Source: an uncultured Thomasclavelia sp.
GTDB lineage: Bacteria > Bacillota_I > Bacilli_A > Erysipelotrichales > Coprobacillaceae
Length of the DNA: 64,000 nucleotides
NCBI GenBank assembly: GCA_910588165.1
Contig: CAJUOR010000001.1
Coordinates: forward strand, 17,471 to 81,470
Direction of reading: 5' to 3'
In this document: one piece after another, positions 17,671 through 24,541 of the stretch
Numbering within the stretch: position 1 is the first letter of the stretch
Layout of the letters: each line of letters starts with the position of its first letter
Translations under genes and position numbers: made by a program
The notes under the pieces: model-generated
Told to the model about the DNA's origin: nothing
Databases searched by the model: none
What the model saw: the letters and a program-made list of their open reading frames with translations, nothing else

Positions 17671-17877
17671 TTAATATAAGTCATCGTCGTCCATTGGCAA
17701 ATTTGGAATCTTACAAGCGGTATCTCCGCTATCACAATCCATTTTTGATACAATGTTGACTTCATCTACTTGTAGCTTGCCGGGGGTATTGACCTTAACA
17801 TTGATATGTCCTGCACCCTGTGCCATATTTTGATCCATCATTTTGATGAATGCTTCAATATCATCTTTCTTTGTCAT
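17671..17877 (-). CDS. 68-residue paralogue of the glycyl-radical tail lacking the radical loop
   Basis: The first half, DDIEAFIKMMDQNMAQGAGH then INVKVNTPGKL, lines up with the N-terminal arm of the 80-residue tail (QQVENLVEMLDAYAEKGGHH then LNVNVLNKDTL). The second half differs: it lacks RVSGY and instead has a two-cysteine stretch DCDSGDTACKIP and an acidic end PMDDDDLY. It lies between the core and the tail with gaps of 14 and 18 bases, so the three form one operon. The ribosome site is modest (AAAGAAG). I know no characterised protein of this kind. By inference it may occupy the tail-docking groove of the core, acting as chaperone, placeholder or oxygen guard; the cysteines could bind metal or form a disulfide. 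Confidence 0.78.
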   Translation of the reverse strand: MTKKDDIEAFIKMMDQNMAQGAGHINVKVNTPGKLQVDEVNIVSKMDCDSGDTACKIPNLPMDDDDLY

Positions 17878-17891
17878 CTTAAGACTTCTTT

Positions 17892-19958
17892 CTATTCATC
17901 AATTTTAATTGAATCGATATCTAAATCACCGGCAAATACTTGGTCATCTTTACCTAAAGCATCCGGGATTACTGTAAATGTGTTTGAGATACCATCTTGT
18001 GCATCTTTGAATGGTAATTTAGCAACTGAAGCTAATGATGAAATAGCACCATGACTATCTCTACCATGCATTGGGTTTGCACCAGGAGCAAATGGCTGTC
18101 CGCCTTTTCTACCATCAGGTGTATTACCTGTTGCTTTACCATAAACAACGTTAGAAGTGATAGTTAAGATTGAAGTTGTAGGTAAGCTTTCTCTGTAAGT
18201 GTGGTGAGAACGTACCATATCCATGAATGTTTCAACTAACCAAGCAGCAATTTCATCTGCTCTATCATCATCGTTACCGTATTTAGGGAAATCGCCTTCT
18301 ACTTCGTAATCAACAACAACGCCATCTTCATCTCTGATACATTTTACTTTAGCGTATTTGATTGCGGATAATGAGTCAGTTACAACTGATAAGCCGGCAA
18401 TACCTGTAGCGAAATAACGTTTAACTTCTCTATCATGTAAAGCCATTTGAATTCTTTCGTAAGCATATTTATCATGCATATAATGAATGATGTTCAAAGC
18501 ATTAACGTAAACGCCTGCTAACCAAGACATCATATCAACATATTTAGACTTAACATCTTCGAAATCTAAGTAGTCACCTTCTACCGGACGGTATTTAGGA
18601 CCAACTTGTTTCTTAGTTTTTTCATCGATACCGCCGTTGATAGCGTATAATAAACATTTAGCTAAGTTAGCACGAGCTCCGAAGAATTGCATTTCTTTAC
18701 CAACACGCATTGAAGATACACAACAAGCAATTGCATAGTCATCACCGTGTGTTACACGCATCAAATCATCGTTTTCATATTGAATTGATGAAGTTTCGAT
18801 AGACATCTTTGCACAGTATGATTTGAATCCGATTGGTAAACGTGTAGACCATAAAACAGTCATATTAGGTTCCGGTGCAGTTCCTAAGTTTGTCAATGTA
18901 TGCAAATATCTGAATGAAGTTTTGGTAATCATGTGTCTACCATCAACACCGACACCACCGATTGATTCAGTTACCCAAGTTGGATCGCCGGCAAAGATAG
19001 CATTGTAATCAGGTGTTCTCGCAAATTTAACGATTCTTAATTTCATGATGAAATGGTCGATAAATTCTTGAATTTGTTCTTCTGTGAAAACTCCGTTTTT
19101 CAAATCTCTTTCGACATAAATATCAATGAATGTTGACGTACGTCCTAAAGACATAGCCGCACCATTTTGCTCTTTAACAGCTCCTAAGTAACCGAAGTAT
19201 AACCATTGGATAGCTTCTTGAGCATTAGTTGCAGGTTTAGAAATATCGCAGCCGTATTTTGCAGCCATTTCTTTTAATTCACCTAAAGCTCTGATTTGTT
19301 CACTTAATTCTTCACGTAAACGAATGTTAGCTGAAGTCATTCTGGTTTGTGAAGTTGCAAATTGATTCTTTTTATCTTCAATCAATTTATCAACACCGTA
19401 TAAAGCGACACGACGGTAGTCACCGATAATACGACCACGTCCGTAACCATCTGGTAAACCGGTAATGATGTGGCTTGAACGACATGCTCTGATTTCCGGT
19501 GTATAAACATCAAATACACCTTGGTTATGAGTTTTTCTGTATTCTCTGAAAATATAAGAAATTTCAGGATCTACTTTATATCCGTTTGTTTCGCAAGCTT
19601 GTTCCGCAATACGAATACCGCCAAAAGGTTGTAATGATCTTTTAAAAGGTTTGTCTGTTTGTAACCCAACAATTTTTTCTTTACTGCTATCTAAGTACCC
19701 AGCATCATGGCTTGTCAAAGTAGATACAATTTTTGTATCCATGTCTAAGACACCGCCGGCTTCTCTTTCCTGCTTGGTCAAATTCATGATTTGATCCCAT
19801 AAGTCTTTAGTTGCCTGTGTTGGTCCGGCTAAGAAAGCATCGTCCCCATCATAAGGCGTATAGTTTAATTGGATAAAGTCTCTGAGGTCAACATCTTTGT
19901 TCCATTTACCCGGGCGGAAGCCTTCCCAGGCGTCATTCCATTTTTCTCTAAAAGTCAT
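17892..19958 (-). CDS. pflB: Pyruvate formate-lyase core subunit (lacks glycyl-radical domain)
   Basis: A 688-residue enzyme that cleaves pyruvate with CoA to acetyl-CoA and formate. The substrate-binding and catalytic residues are present: the Cys412-Cys413 pair in AIACCVSSMRVGKEM, the PDGYGRGRIIGDYRRVALYG segment, and ANPMHGRDSHGAISSLASVA near the end. The protein stops after GISNTFTVIPDALGKDDQ plus a short acidic tail, where the one-piece enzyme would continue into the linker and Gly-radical domain. Those last ~60-80 residues are encoded by 17410..17652. The start is preceded by AGGGGG. It is the first gene of an operon with the two small genes; the promoter has an extended -10 TATAAT (20019..20024). 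Confidence 0.95.
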   Translation of the reverse strand: MTFREKWNDAWEGFRPGKWNKDVDLRDFIQLNYTPYDGDDAFLAGPTQATKDLWDQIMNLTKQEREAGGVLDMDTKIVSTLTSHDAGYLDSSKEKIVGLQTDKPFKRSLQPFGGIRIAEQACETNGYKVDPEISYIFREYRKTHNQGVFDVYTPEIRACRSSHIITGLPDGYGRGRIIGDYRRVALYGVDKLIEDKKNQFATSQTRMTSANIRLREELSEQIRALGELKEMAAKYGCDISKPATNAQEAIQWLYFGYLGAVKEQNGAAMSLGRTSTFIDIYVERDLKNGVFTEEQIQEFIDHFIMKLRIVKFARTPDYNAIFAGDPTWVTESIGGVGVDGRHMITKTSFRYLHTLTNLGTAPEPNMTVLWSTRLPIGFKSYCAKMSIETSSIQYENDDLMRVTHGDDYAIACCVSSMRVGKEMQFFGARANLAKCLLYAINGGIDEKTKKQVGPKYRPVEGDYLDFEDVKSKYVDMMSWLAGVYVNALNIIHYMHDKYAYERIQMALHDREVKRYFATGIAGLSVVTDSLSAIKYAKVKCIRDEDGVVVDYEVEGDFPKYGNDDDRADEIAAWLVETFMDMVRSHHTYRESLPTTSILTITSNVVYGKATGNTPDGRKGGQPFAPGANPMHGRDSHGAISSLASVAKLPFKDAQDGISNTFTVIPDALGKDDQVFAGDLDIDSIKIDE

Positions 19959-20006
19959 TGCTTTTTCCCCCTGTAATATATTTTTATGCTTAGTATTGTA
20001 CTTTTA

Positions 20007-20062
20007 CTAGGCACACCTATTATAGCAAATTACTTTTAGACTTGCTAGGTTTTTGCACCTAT
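20007..20062 (-). promoter_or_regulatory. Promoter region of the pyruvate formate-lyase operon with repeated bipartite motif
   Basis: On the minus strand TTTGCTATAAT gives an extended -10 (TATAAT at 20019..20024). CTAGG...CACCTAT occurs twice on the plus strand, at 20007..20020 (two-base gap) and 20045..20062 (six-base gap), one copy beside the -10 and one near -35. This looks like a duplicated operator half-site arrangement. The remaining 200 bases of the gap up to 20279 are AT-rich; a weak TGTGA-N6-TCATA match is at 20150..20165. I cannot name a regulator. Confidence 0.5.
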
Positions 20063-20221
20063 CTTTTATAAAAAATTCACACGGGCATACTGTCGTTTCA
20101 ATGTTATGCGTTTACATTGATGTCATTTTAAATACTTCGCCATAAAAAATATGAAATACGTCACATCAAACATTATAATATTATATTCTTACATGTTGAT
20201 TTAACGGTCTTTATGGTGGAC

Positions 20222-20247
20222 AAAAAAAGAAGGTTTACAACCTCCTT
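20222..20247 (-). terminator. Intrinsic terminator of the EIIB-like membrane protein gene
   Basis: AGGAGGTT/AACCTTCT (one G-U pair) then seven T on the minus strand. Confidence 0.7.
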
Positions 20248-20279
20248 TGATTACTTATTAAATGTCTATTTTGCTTGTC

Positions 20280-20621
20280 TTAACTTAATTCCTGACTGAT
20301 TTCGCTTGCCAATGCCTCACTGGCTTTTCCGAAAATCACCGTCAATTTATCTTTAGAAACAACAATCCCACTTGCACCTAAAACTTGCAGATTCTCACTA
20401 CTTGCCTTTTGGACATTATCTAATATAAAAATAACCTTTGAACCATTGGCACTCACAGACTTAATGTTAGCTTTTCCTCCTAAAGCCTCACATAAGCGAA
20501 CTAAATCAATCCCGCTTTTCACAACTTTTTTTCTTGACGTCTTGGCATGGGATAAATAATACCAAATGCTTAAAGCTATAATCACAACTGCAACAATACC
20601 TATGACAATATAATTATTCAT
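20280..20621 (-). CDS. Membrane-anchored PTS EIIB-like domain without the active cysteine
   Basis: A 113-residue protein with a single N-terminal membrane helix (about 4-24) and a glucose-type EIIB fold (about 36-113). The signature region of real EIIB domains reads NIKSVDACATRLR, with the phosphorylated Cys; here it reads NIKSVSANGSKVI, so Asn59 replaces the Cys and the TRLR is lost. The later LGASGIVVSKDKLTVIFG matches the EIIB core well. The ATG at 20621 follows GGAGG by eight bases; a longer frame up to 20774 would begin inside the divergent GNAT gene. It is likely a sensor or scaffold rather than a phosphocarrier (inference). Confidence 0.75.
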   Translation of the reverse strand: MNNYIVIGIVAVVIIALSIWYYLSHAKTSRKKVVKSGIDLVRLCEALGGKANIKSVSANGSKVIFILDNVQKASSENLQVLGASGIVVSKDKLTVIFGKASEALASEISQELS

Positions 20622-20690
20622 GATTTTATCCTCCGAAATCTTTTCTTTTTTTAAACAAATATAGTATACTATATTTTGAGGTGATTTCCT

Positions 20691-21116
20691 ATGAAAATTA
20701 TCAAAGCCTATACACAAAAACACTTTTTTGAAGCTATGATGATTAGAGGCAGAGTCTTTGTCGATGAACAACATGTCCCTTCATCACTTGAAATAGATGA
20801 ACTTGACCAAAGCTGCTTACATATTTTATTATACGATGACATGAATCTGCCTAAAGCTGTCTTACGTCTTATCGAATATGAAGATTATTTTAAAGTCGGA
20901 CGCGTCGCTGTCTTAAAGGAAAACCGACAACAAGGCTATGGCAAAAAACTTATGTTAGGTATCGAAAATTTAGATACGGTTAAGGCAAAAGGTATGCTTA
21001 AGCTCGATGCTCAAGTAAGTGCAATTGATTTTTATCGAGCCCTCGGTTATACAATTGAAGAAGAACCGTTTGAAGAGGCCGGCATCATGCACTGCCATGC
21101 CTATAAAAAGCTATGA
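20691..21116 (+). CDS. GNAT-family N-acetyltransferase
   Basis: A 141-residue GNAT enzyme using acetyl-CoA. The fold markers are the N-terminal MMIRGRVFVDEQHVPSSLE, which is typical of the ElaA/YjcF group, a beta-bulge VGRVAVLKENRQQGYGKKLM containing the Q/RxxGxG/A acetyl-CoA loop (QQGYGK), and DFYRALGYTIEEE near the end. Its substrate is unknown. It is divergent from the EIIB-like gene and overlaps the start of the next gene (ATGA, four bases), so translation of the FtsW/RodA-like gene is coupled to it. The ATG follows GAGGTG. Confidence 0.85.
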   Translation: MKIIKAYTQKHFFEAMMIRGRVFVDEQHVPSSLEIDELDQSCLHILLYDDMNLPKAVLRLIEYEDYFKVGRVAVLKENRQQGYGKKLMLGIENLDTVKAKGMLKLDAQVSAIDFYRALGYTIEEEPFEEAGIMHCHAYKKL

Positions 21117-22273
21117 AAAAACACCCTTTAATTATCTTTTTACTCCTTTTTGCCTCCATCAGTATTTATGCCACAGCCGCAAGTGACCCTTTAATCAATG
21201 TCCGTCACTATCCGCTAGAATATTGTTTTAAACAAATTCAATGGTACATCTTAGCCTTTTTAGCTATCTACTGCATTGCTAAAATCAACAACCAAGATAT
21301 CTTCAAATACGCTAAATGGCTTTTTGGGATATGTATAATTGCCGTTTATCTTTTAGCTTTGCAACATCAGATTACCCAATCGGGGAGCGATTTGAAGCTG
21401 ATTCCATTTAGCCATAACGTCAATGGGGCAACCGCTTGGTTTGAGTTTCCCGGCATCGGTGCTATTCAACCTAGTGAATTTCTTAAAATGACTTATCTTC
21501 TGATGCTTGCCAATATCGTTTATCGCCATCACCAAAAATATTCTCATGCCCAATTAAAATCTGATTTGAAGCTCATCGGATCAATCCTATTGTTGACTAT
21601 TCCGACTTGCCTTGGCATTTTGCTTCAAAATGATACGGGGGTCATGTTGATTGTTTTAGCCGGCACTATCGCTGTAATCTGTGTTAGCGGCATTCAAAAA
21701 TATTGGTTTATCCTTGCTTTGATTATCTTAGGAATTAGCGGCTATTTTGCTTATCAATATATCCTACCCTATCTGCAAAATGTAGACAGCACAGCACTAT
21801 CCTATCGCTTTGGCAGAATTTTAGGGTGGCTCGATCCGGAAACTTATTATGAAAGCTACGGCTATCAATTATATAATGCCTCGCTAAGCATGGCTACAGC
21901 CGGTTTGTTTGGACATGGCTTTCAAAGTATTGTCATGGCTTTTCCGGAGCCCCAAACCGATTTTATCTTTGCGGTGCTTGTTTCAAATGCCGGTTTAATC
22001 GCAGGCGCTATGCTTATTCTAATGATTATCGCTTTTGATCTTTACCTACTTAAACTTGTCAGCCAAACAAAAGACCAAGAACATTATCTAGTCGTTGGTC
22101 TTGTCGGCATCTTATTTTTTCAACAGTTTTGGAATATCGCCATGATTCTTGGCTTGGTACCTATCACCGGTATTACGCTACCTCTGATTTCTTATGGCGG
22201 TTCTTCCTTAATGAGTTATATGATGATGTTTGGTTTAGTCTACAACTTGGAAAAACGTTTCATCAAAGCATGA
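21113..22273 (+). CDS. FtsW/RodA/SpoVE-family SEDS glycosyltransferase
   Basis: A 386-residue polytopic membrane protein of the SEDS family, which polymerises lipid II during growth or division. It has the conserved GIGAIQPSEFLKM stretch at about residues 120-132 and ITGITLPLISYGGSSLMSYM near the C-terminus. SYRFGRILGWLDPETYYESY sits in the long extracellular loop. About ten helices are seen. Whether it acts as RodA (elongation), FtsW (division) or SpoVE cannot be decided; no class B penicillin-binding protein is adjacent. It overlaps the upstream GNAT gene by four bases and runs 39 bases into the convergent pseudouridine synthase gene. Confidence 0.88.
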   Translation: MKKHPLIIFLLLFASISIYATAASDPLINVRHYPLEYCFKQIQWYILAFLAIYCIAKINNQDIFKYAKWLFGICIIAVYLLALQHQITQSGSDLKLIPFSHNVNGATAWFEFPGIGAIQPSEFLKMTYLLMLANIVYRHHQKYSHAQLKSDLKLIGSILLLTIPTCLGILLQNDTGVMLIVLAGTIAVICVSGIQKYWFILALIILGISGYFAYQYILPYLQNVDSTALSYRFGRILGWLDPETYYESYGYQLYNASLSMATAGLFGHGFQSIVMAFPEPQTDFIFAVLVSNAGLIAGAMLILMIIAFDLYLLKLVSQTKDQEHYLVVGLVGILFFQQFWNIAMILGLVPITGITLPLISYGGSSLMSYMMMFGLVYNLEKRFIKA

Positions 22274-23095
22274 AGGTAAATCTTGAAAGACCATCTCTTG
22301 CTTGGTGGAAGGGTGCTTGAAAGCTAAATAATAACTATATAAAGCCTGCCCTTTAAATAAGGGGTGGGCTTTTCCGTATAAAACATCACCCAATAAAGCA
22401 TGACCCAAATGACTGAAATGGACACGAATCTGATGGGTTCTACCCGTTTCCAATTTAGCTTCAACTAAGCTTTGTTTACCGTCGGTCCAAATCATACGAT
22501 AATGCGTAATCGCCTTTTTACCCTTTGGCATAACCAAACGCTTAATTGAATCAGCTTTTCGTCCAATCGGTGCATCAATGATACCGACTTCCTTTGGCAT
22601 TGCTCCCTCTATCCACAAACGGTAGCGGCGTTCAAAGTTATTTTCTAATAGATGATGCATTCGCCTATTTTTCGCAACCAAAATAATCCCTGCTGTATCC
22701 TTATCTAAACGACTGACTAAATGAACCGTGCTTGAAATATGTTGCATTTCATAGTAAGCGATAATGATATTCGCTAGTGTATGAAAAGGATAGCGCCGTG
22801 TCGGAATGCTTGGAATACCGGAAGGTTTACGTACAACCATCAAATCGTCATCTTCATATAAAATATGCAAAGGAAAATACCAAGGTTGTAGTTTTGTTTC
22901 CGCTCTTTCATCAGGATAAAACAGCTCTAAAATATCTCCTGCCTCAAGTTGATAACGCACCGTCCGATTTTGTCCGTTGACTTGAATCCCACCTTCATAT
23001 TTTAGGGACTTTAAAGCTCTTTGAGAAATATGTTGTTCTAAAAAGGTACGAACAAGCATGGGCTTTGTAATCTCAAAACACTGATAATCACTCAC
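22235..23095 (-). CDS. RluA-family pseudouridine synthase
   Basis: A 286-residue enzyme that converts uridine to pseudouridine in rRNA or tRNA. The N-terminal S4-like RNA-binding part (about 12-60) contains LKSLKYEGGIQVNGQN. The catalytic domain has the signature VSRLDKDTAGIILVAKN, with the Asp as nucleophile, and ETGRTHQIRVHFSHLGH. The target position (RluD, RluC or other) cannot be assigned. It overlaps the upstream NAD kinase gene by eight bases and shares its transcript. Its 3' end lies inside the convergent FtsW/RodA-like gene. Confidence 0.9.
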   Translation of the reverse strand: MSDYQCFEITKPMLVRTFLEQHISQRALKSLKYEGGIQVNGQNRTVRYQLEAGDILELFYPDERAETKLQPWYFPLHILYEDDDLMVVRKPSGIPSIPTRRYPFHTLANIIIAYYEMQHISSTVHLVSRLDKDTAGIILVAKNRRMHHLLENNFERRYRLWIEGAMPKEVGIIDAPIGRKADSIKRLVMPKGKKAITHYRMIWTDGKQSLVEAKLETGRTHQIRVHFSHLGHALLGDVLYGKAHPLFKGQALYSYYLAFKHPSTKQEMVFQDLPSCFDETFFQVVD

Positions 23096-23867
23096 TGATA
23101 AATGCCCTTCTTAAACGCTGACATAAGGTCACTTGATGAAAGTGGACAAAGGAAATAAACTGTTTTGCAACACTTATTTTAACGTAACTGTTATCTTGTC
23201 CAAAAGGAATCGTTTCTCTATCTACTCCTAAAATCATTCCCTGACTCATTTGAGGCTTTAAAGTAATGGTTACACTTTCATCTAAAACTAAACTAGACTG
23301 TAAAGAACGATAAGCATTATGATGGATACCGGCAATCTCCGATAATTGCAAACTGGGAATAGAAGCAGCAATGATACTGCCACCTAAAGAACGATTGTAG
23401 GCTGTCGAGCCGGAAGGGGTACTGACACATAAACCATTTCCTCTAAAGCATTCTAAAAATTCATCATTCAAATAAACATCGCAGACCATTGTCCGATGAT
23501 TTTCTTCTAAACGCATCTCATTGAGAGCATACATTGTTTGATCATCTATTTCAATTTTTAATAAAGAACGGCGATCGATACGATAATTGCCTTGTTGAAT
23601 ATCAGTGACTAACTTTTGCCATTGATGATGATTATAATCGGCATAAAAGCCCAATGTCCCTGTATGAACACCGACAAAATAAATATGCTCAACTTGATCC
23701 ATATACTGATGGCAAGCATCTAACATTGTCCCATCTCCGCCAATACTGATGACAAGCTCGGGATTTTTTTCATCATAGCACATTGTTTTTTCTAAAGCTT
23801 CTTTAATTTCGAGATAGCGCCGATAAGAAAGCTCATCATTTTTTTTGACAATCGCAAATCGTTCCAT
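23088..23867 (-). CDS. nadK: NAD kinase
   Basis: A 259-residue cytoplasmic enzyme that phosphorylates NAD+ to NADP+. The GGDGTMLDA ATP/catalytic motif is at about 42-50, the NE motif is ALNEMRLEEN, and the Gly-rich region is GLCVSTPSGSTAYNRSLGG. Length is typical for Firmicutes (about 260-270). It is the first gene of a two-gene operon with the RluA-family synthase, a pairing often seen in this phylum. Start has an AGGGGG-like site. Confidence 0.93.
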   Translation of the reverse strand: MERFAIVKKNDELSYRRYLEIKEALEKTMCYDEKNPELVISIGGDGTMLDACHQYMDQVEHIYFVGVHTGTLGFYADYNHHQWQKLVTDIQQGNYRIDRRSLLKIEIDDQTMYALNEMRLEENHRTMVCDVYLNDEFLECFRGNGLCVSTPSGSTAYNRSLGGSIIAASIPSLQLSEIAGIHHNAYRSLQSSLVLDESVTITLKPQMSQGMILGVDRETIPFGQDNSYVKISVAKQFISFVHFHQVTLCQRLRRAFISE

Positions 23868-23913
23868 CTTATCTCCCCCTTATTTTTCATATTATAGGTG
23901 TTATTCATATTCT

Positions 23914-23942
23914 TTGTCAACACTTTACATATCGGGTATAAT
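23914..23942 (+). promoter_or_regulatory. Promoter of the CYTH-domain gene
   Basis: TTGTCA (23914..23919), a 17-bp spacer and TATAAT (23937..23942), near consensus. Confidence 0.75.
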
Positions 23943-23968
23943 AAATATAGGAAAGAAGGAATGAATCT

Positions 23969-24541
23969 ATGGAAACGAACTTAGAAATAGAATTTAAATG
24001 TTTAATTAACGCTCAACAATACAATCAAATTAAAAATGATTTATTTTCGAATAGCCAAGGCTTTACCCAAACAAATGAATATCTCATCGACAAAAAACAG
24101 TTGTTAAAAAAGCACCGCTGGTCGCTAAGGGTTAGACACATTCATAACCAACTCGAATTTACCCTCAAAAAGCCCGAAGGCTTTTCTAAGCTGGAAATCA
24201 ATGAACAGCTCACCCCTATGCAATATCAACAGCTTTGCCGTCAAGAAAAATTTGAAAGTGGTATTTTACAAGAACTTAAGCAAATCGGTATTAGTATTGA
24301 GGATTTAACCATTGCGACAAGCCTCACAACAACACGATTAGAAAAAAGCTACAAACACGGTTTGCTTTGTTTAGATTTGAATACCTACCAAAACCTAACT
24401 GACTACGAAATCGAATATGAAGCTTTAAATGAAAAAGAAGGGCGTGAAATCTTTAAAGAACTTCTTGCCCCTTATCAAATTATCTATCAAGCAAATTGCC
24501 TTGGTAAAATGGCACGTGCCCTTAATGCGTCAACCATTTAA
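23969..24541 (+). CDS. CYTH-domain triphosphate-binding protein
   Basis: A 190-residue protein with the CYTH signature ExExK (LEIEFK) at its N-terminus, a triphosphate tunnel fold with alternating charged strands (RWSLRVRH, EFTLKKPEG) and a later ExExE-like YEIEYEAL. Family members hydrolyse inorganic triphosphate or thiamine triphosphate, or act as adenylate cyclases. The NadK gene and CYTH genes commonly cluster with relA/spo-type genes in Firmicutes, so a role in nucleotide or polyphosphate metabolism is reasonable but unproven. It overlaps the convergent P-type ATPase by 20 bases. Confidence 0.85.
   Translation: METNLEIEFKCLINAQQYNQIKNDLFSNSQGFTQTNEYLIDKKQLLKKHRWSLRVRHIHNQLEFTLKKPEGFSKLEINEQLTPMQYQQLCRQEKFESGILQELKQIGISIEDLTIATSLTTTRLEKSYKHGLLCLDLNTYQNLTDYEIEYEALNEKEGREIFKELLAPYQIIYQANCLGKMARALNASTI

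Noticed and set aside
17806..18054. 82-residue plus-strand frame over the split junction
   Set aside because: Antisense shadow of the core and mimic genes with no ribosome site.
17410..19958. Split pyruvate formate-lyase as a sequencing frameshift
   Set aside because: The core ends in a normal stop with new C-terminal residues, the pieces are separated by a complete third gene, and the tail gene has a clear ribosome site and start codon.
20150..20165. Crp/Fnr-like site TGTGA-N6-TCATA upstream of pfl
   Set aside because: One half mismatched and about 130 bases from the promoter; too weak on its own.
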